Of a stretch of DNA of 50,084 nt, positions 9,600-20,369 are shown one piece after another. The stretch spans positions 1 to 50,084 of the forward strand of contig JABHWG010000137.1 of assembly GCA_018657885.1 (NCBI GenBank). The letters run 5' to 3'. The notes beneath the pieces were generated by a model. The model saw only the letters and a list, made by a program, of their open reading frames with translations, did not search any database and had not been told where the DNA came from. Within the stretch, counting starts at the first letter, position 1. The number at the start of each line of letters is the position of its first letter. The DNA is from Pelagibacteraceae bacterium. GTDB taxonomy: Bacteria; Pseudomonadota; Alphaproteobacteria; HIMB59; GCA-002718135. Made by a program: the position numbers and the translations under genes.

Positions 9600-9935
9600 T
9601 TAAAAGTTTAAGCCTTCTGTTCTTGCTGAATCTGCTAAAATTTTTATCAGACCATGATATTTGTACTTCCCTTTATCAAAAGCTACGTCTTTAATACCTT
9701 TTTCTATCAATCTTTTTGCTATATTTTTTCCAACTAATTCTGCTAATTCTTTTCTATCACTTTTAGATTTAACTAAATCTTTTTCTAAAGTTGAAGCACT
9801 AGCAAGAGTAACACCTTTTACATCATCAATTACCTGCGCGTATAAATGATTATTAGACCTAAATACGGAAAGTCTACTTCTAGAAGATACTTTCTTAAGA
9901 TTATATCTAACTCTTTTTGCTCTTTTATCACTCAT
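9600..9935 (-). CDS. rplR: 50S ribosomal protein L18
   Basis: Binds 5S rRNA in the central protuberance. [18 protein letters not shown] and the C-terminal [25 protein letters not shown] are typical. The N-terminus is short (starts at RAKRVR), giving 111 residues, within the family range. It sits between rplF and rpsE as expected. Confidence 0.96.
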   Translation of the reverse strand: MSDKRAKRVRYNLKKVSSRSRLSVFRSNNHLYAQVIDDVKGVTLASASTLEKDLVKSKSDRKELAELVGKNIAKRLIEKGIKDVAFDKGKYKYHGLIKILADSARTEGLNF

Positions 9936-9946
9936 ATTATAAACCT

Positions 9947-10480
9947 TTATTTTTTCTTACCTTCTTTTCTGAATATAAACTCATCATCATATTTAATACC
10001 TTTACCTTTGAAAGGTTCAGGCTTTCTATATGATCTAATTTTTGCAGCAGTCGCTCCTAAAATCTCTTTGTTATAACTAGATAATTTAATAATGTTTTGC
10101 TTTGGACATTCAATCTTAACTTCTTTTGGAACAACGTAGTCAATATCGTGACTATAACCTAGTTGTAATTTGAGAGTTGTTCCTGAGATACTTGCTCTAT
10201 AACCAGTCCCATTAAGCTCAAGAGTTTTAGTAAAACCTATGCTGACACCTGTTACTATATTTGATATTATAGACCTAGTCGTACCCCAATTTGGATTTAA
10301 TTTATCTTTTTCATTAATTGGGTTAACAAAAATTTCATTATCTTTAATATCAAGAGTATAAAGTGGATTGACTAAAAAATTCATCTCACCCAGCTTACCT
10401 TTAGCTATAAAATTACCACCTTCAAATTTACAAGATGTATCTTGATCAATTTTGATACTATTTTTTGCAATTCTAGACAT
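9947..10480 (-). CDS. rplF: 50S ribosomal protein L6
   Basis: Large-subunit protein near the sarcin-ricin loop. The start [11 protein letters not shown], the duplicated fold, and the C-terminal motif [16 protein letters not shown] are diagnostic. It has 177 residues. Separated from rpsH by 2 bp and from rplR by 11 bp. Confidence 0.97.
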   Translation of the reverse strand: MSRIAKNSIKIDQDTSCKFEGGNFIAKGKLGEMNFLVNPLYTLDIKDNEIFVNPINEKDKLNPNWGTTRSIISNIVTGVSIGFTKTLELNGTGYRASISGTTLKLQLGYSHDIDYVVPKEVKIECPKQNIIKLSSYNKEILGATAAKIRSYRKPEPFKGKGIKYDDEFIFRKEGKKK

Positions 10481-10482
10481 AA

Positions 10483-10881
10483 TTAGAATACCTCACAAAG
10501 CACTTCGCCACCGACATTATTTTTTCTTGCCTGATTATCAGACATAACACCTTTGGGAGTTGATAAAATTGATATTCCAAGACCACCATAAATTTTTGGC
10601 AAATCAGAAATTTTTGAATATACTCTTATTCCAGGCTTGGAGACTCTCTTTATATTTTTTATAACGGGAGTGCCATTATAGTATTTTAAATCAATTTGAA
10701 TATTACTGATTCCTTTTCTAATTTCTATATTTTTGAAATCTCTAATATATCCTTCTTCTTTAAGAACAGTCAAAACGTTAGTATTTAATTTAGATTTATA
10801 ACATGCAGTAAAAGACTTTCTTGCTTTATGTGCATTTTTAATTCTAGCTAACATATCTGATAATGCGTCATTAAATGCCAT
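10483..10881 (-). CDS. rpsH: 30S ribosomal protein S8
   Basis: Central-domain 16S rRNA binder; in E. coli it represses spc translation. DALSDMLARIKNAHKARK at the start, and GGLGISILSTPKGVMSDNQARKNNVGGEVLCEVF at the end (motif split: STPKG, GGEVLC), are diagnostic. It has 132 residues. Whether the repressor role holds here cannot be seen from the sequence. Confidence 0.97.
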   Translation of the reverse strand: MAFNDALSDMLARIKNAHKARKSFTACYKSKLNTNVLTVLKEEGYIRDFKNIEIRKGISNIQIDLKYYNGTPVIKNIKRVSKPGIRVYSKISDLPKIYGGLGISILSTPKGVMSDNQARKNNVGGEVLCEVF

Positions 10882-10891
10882 CTTTTACCTC

Positions 10892-11197
10892 CTACCAACT
10901 TGACTTTACTACGCCTGGTAAATCACCTGACATAGAAAGCTCCCTTATTTTAATTCTAGAAAGACCAAACTTTCTATAAACCCCTCTAGTTCTTCCAGTT
11001 AGTTTACATCTGTTTCTGTAACGTATTGAAGAACTATTACGTGGAAGATCATTTAACTTGTTTAAAACTTTTAATCTGTCTTCAATGGATAAATCTTTTT
11101 TCATAATTTTATCTTTTAAAGATTTTCTTCTATTACTAAACTTATCAATAAGTTTTAGTCTGCTTGAATTTTTTTGAATTGAACTTAGTTTTGCCAT
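10892..11197 (-). CDS. rpsN: 30S ribosomal protein S14, zinc-free type
   Basis: Head protein of the small subunit. I start it at the ATG at 11197 (MAKLSSIQKN), which has a strong ribosome-binding site GGGGAGAG just upstream. An in-frame ATG at 11221 would overlap rplE by 17 bp. The resulting 101 residues match the long form. The CKLTGRTRGVYRKFGLSRIKIR region has one Cys only, so the protein lacks the CxxC zinc site. Confidence 0.96.
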   Translation of the reverse strand: MAKLSSIQKNSSRLKLIDKFSNRRKSLKDKIMKKDLSIEDRLKVLNKLNDLPRNSSSIRYRNRCKLTGRTRGVYRKFGLSRIKIRELSMSGDLPGVVKSSW

Positions 11198-11204
11198 CTC
11201 TCCC

Positions 11205-11756
11205 CTAGTTTGTTTCCTCACCTTTAAAAGGCATATTAAAATTTTTGAGTAACTCTAAACCATCTTCGTTATTTTTTGCTGTAGTGCATATAGTAATGTT
11301 TAATCCTCTGACTTTATCAATTTTATCATAATTAATTTCAGGAAATATTATTTGTTCCTTTACTCCAAAAGAATAATTTCCACTGCCATCAAAACTGTGT
11401 GGACTTAATCCTCTAAAATCTCTAATTCTTGGTATTGCAATATTTACTAACCTATCAAGAAATTCATACATGATTTTATTTCTCAAAGTCACTGATACTC
11501 CTAAAGGCATACCAGCTCTGATTTTAAAACCTGCAATTGCTTTTTTAGCTTTGGTTTTAATAGCTTTCTGACCTGCAATTAGAGTAAGTTCCTCTTGAGC
11601 TTTATCAACAATTTTAACATCGTCTTTAGCCTCACCAAGTCCAATATTTAAAATAATTTTAGATATTTTTGGAACCTCATGAACATTATTACAATTAAGC
11701 TTATTGAATAAATTTTTTGAAATTTCTGCTTTATATTGCTCTTGTAATCTACTCAT
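11205..11756 (-). CDS. rplE: 50S ribosomal protein L5
   Basis: 5S rRNA-binding protein of the central protuberance. Recognised from [44 protein letters not shown], and the [22 protein letters not shown] stretch. It has 183 residues. It follows rplX by 1 bp and precedes rpsN. Confidence 0.98.
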   Translation of the reverse strand: MSRLQEQYKAEISKNLFNKLNCNNVHEVPKISKIILNIGLGEAKDDVKIVDKAQEELTLIAGQKAIKTKAKKAIAGFKIRAGMPLGVSVTLRNKIMYEFLDRLVNIAIPRIRDFRGLSPHSFDGSGNYSFGVKEQIIFPEINYDKIDKVRGLNITICTTAKNNEDGLELLKNFNMPFKGEETN

Positions 11757-11757
11757 T

Positions 11758-12075
11758 TTATATTTCTTTTCCTGATTTTTTATTTATTCGGATTTTTTTA
11801 CCATCCTTATCAATAGAATAACCTATTCTAGTACCTTTATTTGAGTCAATATCAAAGAAAGCAACATTAGATATATGCATAGGCATATCTTTCTCAATTA
11901 TTCCACCCGGTTCATTATTTCCAGGTTTTTGATGTTTTTTATATTTATTAATATCTGAAACAATTACTTTTCTAACTTCTGGTATGACTCTAACGATCTT
12001 ACCTCTCTTGCCTTTATCTTTACCCGCTAACACAATTACCTCGTCACCCTTTTTAAGTTTAATTTTATTTTTCAT
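11758..12075 (-). CDS. rplX: 50S ribosomal protein L24
   Basis: Assembly initiator of the large subunit. The KOW motif [21 protein letters not shown] near the N-terminus and [20 protein letters not shown] later are typical. It has 105 residues. The start overlaps the rplN stop by one base. Confidence 0.97.
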   Translation of the reverse strand: MKNKIKLKKGDEVIVLAGKDKGKRGKIVRVIPEVRKVIVSDINKYKKHQKPGNNEPGGIIEKDMPMHISNVAFFDIDSNKGTRIGYSIDKDGKKIRINKKSGKEI

Positions 12076-12443
12076 TAAAGTACCTCTGGTGCTAAACTAA
12101 TTATTTTCATAAATTTTTTTGTTCTAAGTTCTCTTGTGACTGGACCAAAAATTCTTGTAGCAATTGGTTCTTCCTGTTTATCTAATAAAACTGCCGCATT
12201 TTTATCAAATCTAATAGTTGAGCCATCTTTTCTTGTATATTCTTTAGATGTTCTAACTATGACTGCTTTAAAAACCTCTCCTTTTTTAACCTTACCTCTT
12301 GGAATTGCATCTTTGATAGAAACAACAATAATATCTCCTATTGATGCAAATCTTCTTTTTGAACCGCCAAGGACCTTAATACATTGGATTCTTTTTGCTC
12401 CTGAATTATCAGCAACAAACAAATTAGATTGCATCTGTATCAT
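12075..12443 (-). CDS. rplN: 50S ribosomal protein L14
   Basis: Interface protein of the large subunit. [27 protein letters not shown] and the C-terminal [11 protein letters not shown] are diagnostic. It has 122 residues, the standard length. It is the first gene of the spc-type group, 2 bp after rpsQ. Confidence 0.98.
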   Translation of the reverse strand: MIQMQSNLFVADNSGAKRIQCIKVLGGSKRRFASIGDIIVVSIKDAIPRGKVKKGEVFKAVIVRTSKEYTRKDGSTIRFDKNAAVLLDKQEEPIATRIFGPVTRELRTKKFMKIISLAPEVL

Positions 12444-12445
12444 TG

Positions 12446-12691
12446 TTATTTGTTCTCCTGACTATCATTTATAACAATCCATGATTTAAGTTTTGAAATT
12501 GGTTTTGATTCAATTATCTTTACGTTATCTCCAACCTTGTAATTATTATTTTCATCATGGGCATGATATTTCTTTGAAAGACTAATAATTTTTTTATATA
12601 ATTTATGTTTTACTCTTCTGGTAACTTTTACTACAATTGTTTTATCAGTATTTGAAGAAACCACTGTTCCAGTTAATATTCTTTTAGGCAT
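12446..12691 (-). CDS. rpsQ: 30S ribosomal protein S17
   Basis: 16S rRNA 5'-domain binder. I choose the ATG at 12691 ([13 protein letters not shown]), which has GGAG about 7 bases upstream and overlaps the rpmC stop by 8 bp. An in-frame ATG at 12703 would add four residues. The protein has 81 residues with [22 protein letters not shown] and KYHAHDENN, both typical. Confidence 0.95.
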   Translation of the reverse strand: MPKRILTGTVVSSNTDKTIVVKVTRRVKHKLYKKIISLSKKYHAHDENNNYKVGDNVKIIESKPISKLKSWIVINDSQENK

Positions 12692-12875
12692 TGTTTTCTC
12701 CATGTATTTTTGAAATCTCAGTTTTTAATCTAGCTATTTTCACACGCACATTTTTTATCTCTGAAGTTTTTTCAAGCTGACCAGAGGATTTTTGAAATTT
12801 AAGATTCATTAATGATTTTTTTAAAATTAATATTTCAGATTTTATATCTTTAATTTTTTTGTTGCTACCAGCCAT
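12684..12875 (-). CDS. rpmC: 50S ribosomal protein L29
   Basis: Small helical-hairpin protein at the exit tunnel. It has 63 residues, with the [36 protein letters not shown] pattern (key parts LMNLKFQ, GQLE, IARLKT) seen in L29. The N-terminus has a short extra lysine-rich stretch. It lies between rplP and rpsQ, the standard position. Confidence 0.93.
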   Translation of the reverse strand: MAGSNKKIKDIKSEILILKKSLMNLKFQKSSGQLEKTSEIKNVRVKIARLKTEISKIHGENNA

Positions 12876-13285
12876 TATATATTTCTCTCTACAAATTTAC
12901 ATTTAATTGGAAGTTTAGCTGCGGCTAATGTCATAGCTTTACGAGCATCATTAATGTTAACGCCATCTACTTCAAACATAATCCTTCCAGGTTTTACTCT
13001 GCAAGCCCAAAATTCATTTGAACCCTTACCTTTACCCATTCTAACTTCTGCTGGTTTTTTAGATACAGGAACATCTGGAAAAATACGGATCCACATTTTT
13101 CCCGCTCTTTTTAAATGTCTAGTTATTGCTTTTCTTGCAGATTCAATTTGTCTTGCTGTTACTCTTTCGGGTTCAAGAGCTTTTAATCCAAAGCTACCAT
13201 AATTAAGAGTGGAGTTTCCTTTAGCAGTACCATGAATTCTTCCTTTAAATTGCTTTCTAAACTTTGTCTTCTTAGGGGACATCAT
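12875..13285 (-). CDS. rplP: 50S ribosomal protein L16
   Basis: Protein near the peptidyl transferase A site. Recognised from [17 protein letters not shown] at the start and [24 protein letters not shown] in the middle. In-frame ATGs occur at 13291, 13285 and 13282. I prefer 13285 because it gives M-x-SPK as in most L16 proteins; 13291 overlaps the rpsC stop (TAATG) and is also possible. It has 136 residues from 13285. Confidence 0.95.
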   Translation of the reverse strand: MMSPKKTKFRKQFKGRIHGTAKGNSTLNYGSFGLKALEPERVTARQIESARKAITRHLKRAGKMWIRIFPDVPVSKKPAEVRMGKGKGSNEFWACRVKPGRIMFEVDGVNINDARKAMTLAAAKLPIKCKFVERNI

Positions 13286-13290
13286 GTTCA

Positions 13291-13968
13291 TTACCTAACA
13301 CTCCCTTGCTCAATTTGTTTCTTTTCACTTGCATATGGATCTTTATTCAGAATTACACCCTTATTAATCCAAACCTTAATCCCACAAATTCCATAAGTAG
13401 TTTGAGCTTCAGCAGTTGCATAATCAATATCAGTTCTTAAGGTATGGAGAGGGACGCTCCCTTCATGAAATTTTTCAGTTCTTGCAATTTCTGCCCCACC
13501 TAATCTTCCACTGCACATAATCTTAACACCTTTAGCTCCAAGTCTCATTGAAGATTGTACTGCTTTCTTCATAGCTCTTCTAAAAGAAACTCTTTTTTCT
13601 AACTGACTTGCTATATTTTCTGCTACTAACTTTGCTTCAACTTCTGGTTTTCTAACTTCTTTTATATCTAAAAAAACTTCTAAATTAGATAATTTTGTAA
13701 GTTTGTTTTTAAGATCTTCAATATCGGCTCCTTTTTTACCAATTATAATCCCTGGTCTAGAACTATAAATAGAAATTCTAAGTTTTTTTGCTGCTCTTTC
13801 AATATTTACTTTGGAGATACTGGCATTTTTTAATTTATTTTCAACATACTTTTTGATTTCTAAATCTTGATGCAAAAGTTTAGAATATTCAGATTTGGAG
13901 AACCACCTAGAAGACCATGTTCTATTGATGCCAAGTCTAATACCGTTTGGATTAACTTTTTGACCCAT
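13291..13968 (-). CDS. rpsC: 30S ribosomal protein S3
   Basis: mRNA-entry-channel protein. [13 protein letters not shown] at the start, the KH-domain motif [14 protein letters not shown], and the C-terminal [27 protein letters not shown] region (key parts [13 protein letters not shown]) are diagnostic. It has 225 residues. Start and end overlap neighbours by one base each. Confidence 0.98.
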   Translation of the reverse strand: MGQKVNPNGIRLGINRTWSSRWFSKSEYSKLLHQDLEIKKYVENKLKNASISKVNIERAAKKLRISIYSSRPGIIIGKKGADIEDLKNKLTKLSNLEVFLDIKEVRKPEVEAKLVAENIASQLEKRVSFRRAMKKAVQSSMRLGAKGVKIMCSGRLGGAEIARTEKFHEGSVPLHTLRTDIDYATAEAQTTYGICGIKVWINKGVILNKDPYASEKKQIEQGSVR

Positions 13969-14339
13969 TACTTATCCTTGTCCTTAATTGGTTTTGATCT
14001 TTCCTCAACAATAATGGTTAGTTTACTGAAAGGCTTTACTATACTAGCTGCACGTCCTTTTGCCCTTGGTCTAAATCTTTTCATAGACAGGCTTTTTCCA
14101 ACAAAAGCTTCTTTAATATACAAATTATCAATATCTAACTGTTTATTATTTTCAGCATTTGCAATTGCAGCATTTAAAACTTTTAATACATTATTAGAAA
14201 TTCTTTTATTAGAAAATTTTAATTGATTTACAGCATTATTAGCTTTTTTATTAACTATTGATCTAGCTACATTTGCAAGTTTCAATGCACTCGTCCTGAT
14301 AGTATTATCTTTTGCTATAGCTATTAGATCTTGGTTCAT
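13968..14339 (-). CDS. rplV: 50S ribosomal protein L22
   Basis: Its beta-hairpin lines the peptide exit tunnel. The C-terminal [26 protein letters not shown] is diagnostic; the N-terminal [19 protein letters not shown] also fits. It has 123 residues. The start overlaps the rpsS stop by 4 bp (ATGA-type). Confidence 0.96.
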   Translation of the reverse strand: MNQDLIAIAKDNTIRTSALKLANVARSIVNKKANNAVNQLKFSNKRISNNVLKVLNAAIANAENNKQLDIDNLYIKEAFVGKSLSMKRFRPRAKGRAASIVKPFSKLTIIVEERSKPIKDKDK

Positions 14340-14614
14340 TTTCCTGCCTTTTTATCTGATGCCGTATGACCTTTAAAAGTTCTAGTAGGAGAAAATTCTC
14401 CAAATTTATGTCCTACCATATGTTCAGAAACACTAACTGGTACAAACTTTTGCCCATTATACACACCGAAGGTTAATCCAACAAACTGTGGTAAAATAGT
14501 AGATCTTCTTGACCAAGTTTTAATAACTTCTTTTCTACCTGAATCTGCAACTTTTTGAGCTTTTTTGATAAGTGTAACATCAACAAATGGGCCTTTCCAT
14601 ACAGATCTTGTCAT
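14336..14614 (-). CDS. rpsS: 30S ribosomal protein S19
   Basis: Head protein that partners S13. [19 protein letters not shown] and the [20 protein letters not shown] stretch are diagnostic. It has 92 residues, the usual length. One-base overlap with rplB. Confidence 0.98.
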   Translation of the reverse strand: MTRSVWKGPFVDVTLIKKAQKVADSGRKEVIKTWSRRSTILPQFVGLTFGVYNGQKFVPVSVSEHMVGHKFGEFSPTRTFKGHTASDKKAGK

Positions 14615-15435
14615 TATTTCTTCCTTCTTTTAATTATAAAAACATTTGTTTTTTTATTACTTCTGGTTTTCTTACCTTTAGTCCCAACACCCCAGGGAGT
14701 AACTGGGTGTCTACCACCTGAAGTTCTTCCTTCACCACCGCCATGTGGGTGGTCAACTGGATTCATAACAACACCTCTAACTTTAGGTCTATTTCCAAGA
14801 TATCTATTTCTACCAGCTTTACCTAATTTAGTATTTTTATTATCTGGATTAGATAAAACTCCAATTGTTGCAAGTGAATTTCTATTAATAAGTCTAATCT
14901 CTCCTGAAACTAATTTAATTTGTACATTAACTTCTTCTTTTGAAATTAGCTGCGCTGATGTCCCAGCTGATCTTACAAGCTGTCCTCCGGCACCTGGTTT
15001 CATTTCAATATTATGAACATTAGAGCCAACAGGAATATTTTTAAGAGGCAATGTGTTACCATCTTTAATTTCTACATTGTCACCAGACACAATTTTATCT
15101 CCCACTTTGATAGTTTTTGGTGAAAGAATATATCTATATTCTCCATCCTCATATTTAACTAATGATATAAACGATGAACGGTTTGGATCATATTCATTCC
15201 TAATAACTTCTGCATTAATATTAAATTTATTACGTTTGAAATCAATTTCTCTGTATTTTCTCTTTACTCTTCCACCAATTCTTCTTGAAGTAATTCTACC
15301 TTGATTATTTCTTCCACCAGTTTTATTAATTGGTTTAGTAAGAGGTTTATAAGGGCCCTCATTAGATAAATGTTTTTTTGAGACTAAGACAGTACCTCTT
15401 TGTCCTGGTGTGTTTGGCTTAAGTTTAATTAACAT
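14614..15435 (-). CDS. rplB: 50S ribosomal protein L2
   Basis: Core protein needed for subunit joining and peptidyl transfer. Recognised from [37 protein letters not shown] and the conserved [20 protein letters not shown] (essential His in HPHGGG). It has 273 residues. One-base overlaps with rplW and rpsS. Confidence 0.98.
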   Translation of the reverse strand: MLIKLKPNTPGQRGTVLVSKKHLSNEGPYKPLTKPINKTGGRNNQGRITSRRIGGRVKRKYREIDFKRNKFNINAEVIRNEYDPNRSSFISLVKYEDGEYRYILSPKTIKVGDKIVSGDNVEIKDGNTLPLKNIPVGSNVHNIEMKPGAGGQLVRSAGTSAQLISKEEVNVQIKLVSGEIRLINRNSLATIGVLSNPDNKNTKLGKAGRNRYLGNRPKVRGVVMNPVDHPHGGGEGRTSGGRHPVTPWGVGTKGKKTRSNKKTNVFIIKRRKK

Positions 15436-15749
15436 TATTTTATCTCCAATGAAGAGTCTATAGAATTACCTTCAGCAAGAGTTACTATTGCTTTTTTTTG
15501 ATCTTTTTTAGAACCTACAGATCCTTTAAAAGATTTAAGCTTGCCTCGTATAATAAGTGTATTTATTTTTTCTACCTTAACCTTAAATATATTTTCTATA
15601 GCCTGTTTTATTTCAAATGAATTTGAGTTTTTTGATACAAAAAAACTGTATTTATTAAATTGATTTAAATTGGTTGATTTTTCAGTCATTAAAGGACTTT
15701 TAATAATGCTGAGAGAACGCTCATTTGAAATAGTTTTTGTTTTTCTCAT
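15435..15749 (-). CDS. rplW: 50S ribosomal protein L23
   Basis: Exit-tunnel protein that docks trigger factor and SRP. The [24 protein letters not shown] start and the [19 protein letters not shown] stretch are typical. It has 104 residues. The start overlaps the rplD stop by 4 bp. Confidence 0.95.
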   Translation of the reverse strand: MRKTKTISNERSLSIIKSPLMTEKSTNLNQFNKYSFFVSKNSNSFEIKQAIENIFKVKVEKINTLIIRGKLKSFKGSVGSKKDQKKAIVTLAEGNSIDSSLEIK

Positions 15750-16369
15750 GACAATCTCTCAGAAATTTTTTCTACTGACTTTACTTCAATAAATATTTTT
15801 TCATAAGAAATAATATCTTTAACATTTATTCCTTTATGGCTTAGTGAAGAAACCCTAGGAATATTAGAAGATGCTTTTTTGAAATTATCATTTATCACAT
15901 CATCTCCGTAAACAAAAAGTGCAGATTTATAATTAAAGTTAGCAAGCTTACTATTTAAATTTTTAGTCTTATGTGTTTCAACTTTAAATGAATCAATAAA
16001 AATAATACTATCTTCAGAAAATTTAGCAGATAAAGCAGATTTTAAAGCTAGTTTTTTTTCTTTTTTATTAAGATTAAATGAATGATCTCTAACTACTGGT
16101 CCCATCGAAGTTGCTCCACCTCTAAAATGTGGTGGTTTACTACTACCCTGTCTTGCATTACCAGTGCCTTTTTGTGCAAAAGGTTTTTTTGCCCTTCCAT
16201 TTACCTCAGATCTAGTTTTTGTCTTATGCGAACCTTGGCGAGATTTTGCATTTTGAAATCTAATATATTGATGTATTAAATCAGGAAAAACTTTAAGACA
16301 GAATATACTTTCATTGATCTCGATATCATTGATTTTCTTGTTTTCAAAATTAACTATATCTTTTTTCAT
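15746..16369 (-). CDS. rplD: 50S ribosomal protein L4
   Basis: Exit-tunnel constriction protein and, in E. coli, repressor of the S10 operon. The loop signature RQGSHKTKTRSEVNGRAKKP, then GTGNARQGSSKPPHFRGGAT, is diagnostic. It has 207 residues. The start is 2 bp after the rplC stop. Confidence 0.96.
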   Translation of the reverse strand: MKKDIVNFENKKINDIEINESIFCLKVFPDLIHQYIRFQNAKSRQGSHKTKTRSEVNGRAKKPFAQKGTGNARQGSSKPPHFRGGATSMGPVVRDHSFNLNKKEKKLALKSALSAKFSEDSIIFIDSFKVETHKTKNLNSKLANFNYKSALFVYGDDVINDNFKKASSNIPRVSSLSHKGINVKDIISYEKIFIEVKSVEKISERLS

Positions 16370-16371
16370 AA

Positions 16372-17019
16372 TTAACTCTTTTTAACGGCGTCTTTAATAA
16401 AAATTATTGAATTTTTTTTGCCTGGAACTGATCCTTTTAAAATCAACAAACTATTTTCTTCATCAACCTCTACAACCTTGAGATTTTGGATTGTTACTTG
16501 AGTTGCCCCCATATGACCAGCCATTTTTTTACCTTTAAAAACTTTTCCAGGATCTTGGTTTTGACCAGTTGATCCATGTGATCTATGAGAAACAGAAACA
16601 CCATGCGATGCTCTTAATCCTCCAAAATTATGTCTCTTCATGGCACCTGCAAAACCTTTTCCTATTGATGTGGAAGTTACATCTACAAATTGATCCTGTT
16701 TAAAATGTGTGACATCTAAGTTTGAGCCTATCTCTAAAATATTTTCTTGATCAACCCTAAATTCTTTAATTATTTTTTTTGGATTAATCTTCAAATTAGC
16801 AAAAAGTTTTTGCTGAGGTTTTTTTAATTTTTTAACATCTTTTTTACCATCTATTGAAGCTAGTTGAACTGATGAATAACCATTTTTTTCTATAGTCTTA
16901 ACATCAGAAACAATACAATCACTTATTTTTAAAATTGTAACAGGAAGAGATTTACCTGATTCATCATAATATGAAGAATTGCCCATTTTGGTTCCAATTA
17001 ATCCAGATCTCTTAATCAT
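16372..17019 (-). CDS. rplC: 50S ribosomal protein L3
   Basis: Large-subunit assembly initiator. I start it at the ATG at 17019, one base after the rpsJ stop, giving MIKRSGLIGTKMG; an in-frame ATG at 17046 would overlap rpsJ and add nine atypical residues. The motifs GFAGAMKRHNFGG and SHGVSVSHRSHGSTGQNQDPG(K)VFKGKKMAGHMG (key parts FAGAMKRH, KKMAGHMG) are diagnostic. It has 215 residues. Confidence 0.96.
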   Translation of the reverse strand: MIKRSGLIGTKMGNSSYYDESGKSLPVTILKISDCIVSDVKTIEKNGYSSVQLASIDGKKDVKKLKKPQQKLFANLKINPKKIIKEFRVDQENILEIGSNLDVTHFKQDQFVDVTSTSIGKGFAGAMKRHNFGGLRASHGVSVSHRSHGSTGQNQDPGKVFKGKKMAGHMGATQVTIQNLKVVEVDEENSLLILKGSVPGKKNSIIFIKDAVKKS

Positions 17020-17020
17020 G

Positions 17021-17329
17021 CTAAATTTTAATATCCACTTCAACACCTGCAGATAAATCTAATTTCATCAACGCGTCAACTGTTTGAGGTGTTGGATCAA
17101 TAATATCTATAAGTCTGTTATGAGTTCTTATCTCAAGCTGATCACGACTTTTTTTATCAACATGTGGAGACTTATTAACAGTAAATTTTTCAAATCTAGT
17201 AGGAAGAGGAATTGGTCCTTTTACTTTAGCTCCTGTTCTTTTAGCAGTATTAATAATATCACCAGTACTATTATCAAGCAACTTACTGTCGAAAGCCCTT
17301 AATCTAATTCTAATATTTTGAGATTCCAT
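17021..17329 (-). CDS. rpsJ: 30S ribosomal protein S10 (NusE)
   Basis: Head protein that also acts with NusB/NusG in antitermination. It has 102 residues with [16 protein letters not shown], the [14 protein letters not shown] stretch, and [21 protein letters not shown]. It lies directly behind fusA with a one-base overlap, where E. coli would have tufA. Confidence 0.98.
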   Translation of the reverse strand: MESQNIRIRLRAFDSKLLDNSTGDIINTAKRTGAKVKGPIPLPTRFEKFTVNKSPHVDKKSRDQLEIRTHNRLIDIIDPTPQTVDALMKLDLSAGVEVDIKI

Positions 17330-19407
17330 TATGCTAGCTTTGCTTTTACTTCTTCTGCAACATTTGAAGGAACTTGCTCATAGTGATCAAATTGCATAGA
17401 ATAATTTGCTCTACCTTGTGATAGAGATCTTAAGTTGTTTACATATCCAAACATATTAGCAAGAGGCACCATCGCATCGATGACATTTGCATTTCCCCTA
17501 GTTGACATTTCTTGCACTGATCCTCTTCTGCTATTTAAATCACCAATTACATCTCCCATATATTCTTCAGGAGTAACAACTTCAACTTTCATCATAGGCT
17601 CTAAAAGAACAGGGCTTGCTTTAGCCATACCTTCTCTAAACGCTGCTCTAGCAGCAATTTCAAAAGCTAGAACGCTTGAGTCTACATCATGATAAGCTCC
17701 ATCATTTAATGTAGCTTTAAAGTCTATGCAAGGAAACCCAGCCATTACACCAGTTTGCTGCTGAAAAATTAAACCTTTTTGAACACCTGGAATATACTCA
17801 GTGGGTATGTTACCACCTTTAATTTTATTAACAAATTCGTAACCCGATCCAGGCTCACCAGGCTCAAAAGTAATTTTAACTCTTGCAAATTGACCAGCTC
17901 CACCTGACTGCTTTTTATGTGAATAATCTACATCATATGATTTAGATATAGTTTCTCTATAAGCAACTTGTGGTGCTCCAACATTTGCCTCAACCTTAAA
18001 CTCTCTCTTCATTCTATCAACAAGAATTTCTAAGTGAAGTTCACCCATACCTTTAATAATTGTTTGACCACTTTCTTCATCGGTATTAACTCTAAAACTA
18101 GGATCTTCTTGAGCTAGTCTAGCTAATGCCTGTCCCATTTTTTCATGGTCAACTTTTGTTTTTGGCTCAACAGCAACTTCAATTACAGGGTCAGGAAAAT
18201 CCATTTTTTCTAAAATAATAGGTTTATTAGGGTCACAAAGCGTTTCACCCGTAGTAACATCTTTTAATCCTACTAAAGCAACAATATCACCGGCTCTTGC
18301 TTCTTTAATTTCTTCTCTGTTATTAGCATGCATTAAAAGCATTCTTCCAATACTCTCTTTTTTCCCACCAGTTGAATTCAAAACACTATCTTTAGTTGCT
18401 ACTGTTCCTGAATATATTCTTGCGAAAGTTAAACTACCAACAAAAGGGTCAGTCATTATTTTAAAAGCAAGAGCACTAAAAGGTTCTTGATCATCACATT
18501 TTCTAACTAATTCAATAGTTTCATCTTTAACATCAACTCCTTTAACTCCTTCAACATCAATAGGCGAAGGCATGTAGTCAATTACAGCATCAAGAAGAGG
18601 TTGAACTCCTTTATTCTTAAAAGCTGATCCTGTTAATATTGGAACAAAAGAACCTTTTATCGTACCTTTTCTAATACATTTTTTTAAATCATCAATTGAT
18701 GGTTCATTGCCTTCTAAGTAATTTTCCATTACTGCATCATCTTCCTCAACAGCTTTTTCAATTAATTTTTCTCTATATTCTTTTGCTTGTTCTTTTAAAT
18801 CTTCTGGAATATCAACTATATCAAACTTAGCTCCTAAGCTTTCATCTTGCCATACAATCGCTTTGTTTGCGACTAAATCAACAACCCCTTTAAAGTCACT
18901 TTCAATTCCTATGGGTAATTGAAGTACTAAAGGGTACGATCCCAATCTATCAGGTATCATATCTACACACATGAAAAAGTTAGCTCCAGTTCTATCTAGT
19001 TTGTTAATAAAACACATTCTAGGGACATTATATTTATCAGCTTGTCTCCATACTGTTTCTGATTGAGGCTCAACACCAGCAACTCCATCAAAAACTGCAA
19101 CTGCTCCATCCAGAACTTTTAAAGATCTCTCCACTTCAATAGTGAAATCAACATGCCCTGGAGTATCAATTATGTTTACTCGATGATCATTCCAAAAGCA
19201 AGTAGTGGCTGCCGAAGTAATTGTTATTCCTCTTTCTTGCTCCTGCTCCATCCAATCCATGGTTGCTGCACCATCATGAACTTCTCCAATTTTATGAGAT
19301 TTACCAGTGTAGTATAGAATTCTCTCTGTAGTAGTTGTTTTACCAGCATCAATATGCGCCATTATTCCAATATTTCTGTATTTATCTAAAGGATGCGTTC
19401 TTGACAT
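17329..19407 (-). CDS. fusA: Elongation factor G
   Basis: GTPase that drives ribosomal translocation and, with RRF, recycling. I start it at the ATG at 19407 ([12 protein letters not shown]), with AGGTGG upstream; an in-frame ATG at 19416 overlaps rpsG. The GTPase motifs are AHIDAGKT at residues 17-24, DTPGHVDF and NKLDRTGA. Domain IV has the typical GGAGQFARV, and domain [13 protein letters not shown]. It has 692 residues. The single copy in the window lies between rpsG and rpsJ. Confidence 0.98.
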   Translation of the reverse strand: MSRTHPLDKYRNIGIMAHIDAGKTTTTERILYYTGKSHKIGEVHDGAATMDWMEQEQERGITITSAATTCFWNDHRVNIIDTPGHVDFTIEVERSLKVLDGAVAVFDGVAGVEPQSETVWRQADKYNVPRMCFINKLDRTGANFFMCVDMIPDRLGSYPLVLQLPIGIESDFKGVVDLVANKAIVWQDESLGAKFDIVDIPEDLKEQAKEYREKLIEKAVEEDDAVMENYLEGNEPSIDDLKKCIRKGTIKGSFVPILTGSAFKNKGVQPLLDAVIDYMPSPIDVEGVKGVDVKDETIELVRKCDDQEPFSALAFKIMTDPFVGSLTFARIYSGTVATKDSVLNSTGGKKESIGRMLLMHANNREEIKEARAGDIVALVGLKDVTTGETLCDPNKPIILEKMDFPDPVIEVAVEPKTKVDHEKMGQALARLAQEDPSFRVNTDEESGQTIIKGMGELHLEILVDRMKREFKVEANVGAPQVAYRETISKSYDVDYSHKKQSGGAGQFARVKITFEPGEPGSGYEFVNKIKGGNIPTEYIPGVQKGLIFQQQTGVMAGFPCIDFKATLNDGAYHDVDSSVLAFEIAARAAFREGMAKASPVLLEPMMKVEVVTPEEYMGDVIGDLNSRRGSVQEMSTRGNANVIDAMVPLANMFGYVNNLRSLSQGRANYSMQFDHYEQVPSNVAEEVKAKLA

Positions 19408-19409
19408 TA

Positions 19410-19880
19410 TTACCACCTAAAGTGAGAGAATGCTCTATTAGCCTCAGCCATTTTGTGCGTTTCTTCTCGTTTTTTTACTGCATTACCTTTATTATTAAAA
19501 GCATCAAATATCTCATTAGCAACTCTTTCCCTCATGGTCTTTTCATTTCTTTTGATAGCTGAATCAACTATCCATTTCATAGCAAGAGTCTGTGCTCTTT
19601 TTGGTCTTACTTCCATTGGAACTTGATAAGTTGCTCCACCTACTCTTCTAGATTTTACTTCTAGACTAGGTTTTACATTATTAAGTGCTTCATGAAAAAA
19701 ATCAATTGGAGCCTTATCAGTTTTCTTTGATACAATATCAAAAGCTCCATATACAATTTTTTCAGATTTAGATTTTTTACCATCAAGCATTATTCTATTC
19801 ATAAATTTAGCAAGGACAATATCTTTAAATTTATGATCTGGTAAAATAGTTCTTTTTTCTGCAGCTCTTCTTCTAGACAT
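19410..19880 (-). CDS. rpsG: 30S ribosomal protein S7
   Basis: Head assembly protein. [15 protein letters not shown] at the start and [24 protein letters not shown] are diagnostic, and the C-terminus is [12 protein letters not shown]. It has 156 residues. It is 6 bp after rpsL, as in the str operon. Confidence 0.98.
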   Translation of the reverse strand: MSRRRAAEKRTILPDHKFKDIVLAKFMNRIMLDGKKSKSEKIVYGAFDIVSKKTDKAPIDFFHEALNNVKPSLEVKSRRVGGATYQVPMEVRPKRAQTLAMKWIVDSAIKRNEKTMRERVANEIFDAFNNKGNAVKKREETHKMAEANRAFSHFRW

Positions 19881-19886
19881 AAATTT

Positions 19887-20258
19887 CTACTTTGGTTTTT
19901 TAGCCCCATAAAGAGACCTTCTTTGTTTTCTAGCACTAACACCTTGGGTATCGAGTGTTCCTCTTAAAATATGGTATCTAACACCGGGCAAATCTTTAAC
20001 TCTTCCACCTCTAAGTAGTACTACTGAGTGTTCTTGCAAATTATGCCCTTCACCAGGTATATAAGCAGATACTTCTTGACCATTTGTTAATTTTACTCTC
20101 GCGACTTTTCTAAGGGCAGAGTTAGGTTTTTTTGGGGTTGTAGTATAAACCCTAGTACAAACGCCTCTTTTTTGAGGACAAGAAGCTAAAGCTGGGACTT
20201 TATTTCTCTTTTTTTGAGCTTTACGACCCTTACGTACTAACTGGTTTATAGTCGGCAT
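19887..20258 (-). CDS. rpsL: 30S ribosomal protein S12
   Basis: Decoding-site protein. [13 protein letters not shown], the [18 protein letters not shown] stretch and [18 protein letters not shown] are diagnostic. The KKPNSALRK loop carries Lys at the classical streptomycin-site position, so no resistance substitution is seen there. It has 123 residues and is preceded by a 111-bp gap with a promoter-like sequence. Confidence 0.98.
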   Translation of the reverse strand: MPTINQLVRKGRKAQKKRNKVPALASCPQKRGVCTRVYTTTPKKPNSALRKVARVKLTNGQEVSAYIPGEGHNLQEHSVVLLRGGRVKDLPGVRYHILRGTLDTQGVSARKQRRSLYGAKKPK

Positions 20259-20325
20259 TAAATAATCCTCTGTTAAGCGTTTGGAATTTATTTTCCACCA
20301 CCATCAACAACAAATCGTAGGGGTC

Positions 20326-20352
20326 TTTATAAATTGACAAGAAGAAAGTCAA
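20326..20352 (-). promoter_or_regulatory. Candidate promoter upstream of rpsL
   Basis: In the 111-bp gap between rpoC and rpsL, the minus strand reads TTGACT (20352-20347) and TATAAA (20331-20326), with a short 15-bp spacer, followed by GACCCC. The 5-nt arms TTGAC and GTCAA form a small dyad overlapping the -35. No clear terminator for rpoC is visible in the same gap. Assigned by eye; the spacing is below optimum. Confidence 0.35.
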
Positions 20353-20369
20353 GCAAATATCTTACTATT

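Noticed and set aside
12136..12474. A plus-strand open frame (112 codons) opposite rplN
   Set aside because: It is fully antisense to the conserved L14 gene and resembles no family I know.
14555..15016. A long plus-strand open frame (153 codons) across rpsS/rplB
   Set aside because: It lies fully antisense to the clearly conserved rpsS and rplB, has a low-complexity Pro/Leu-rich product and no neighbour or ribosome-binding site support.
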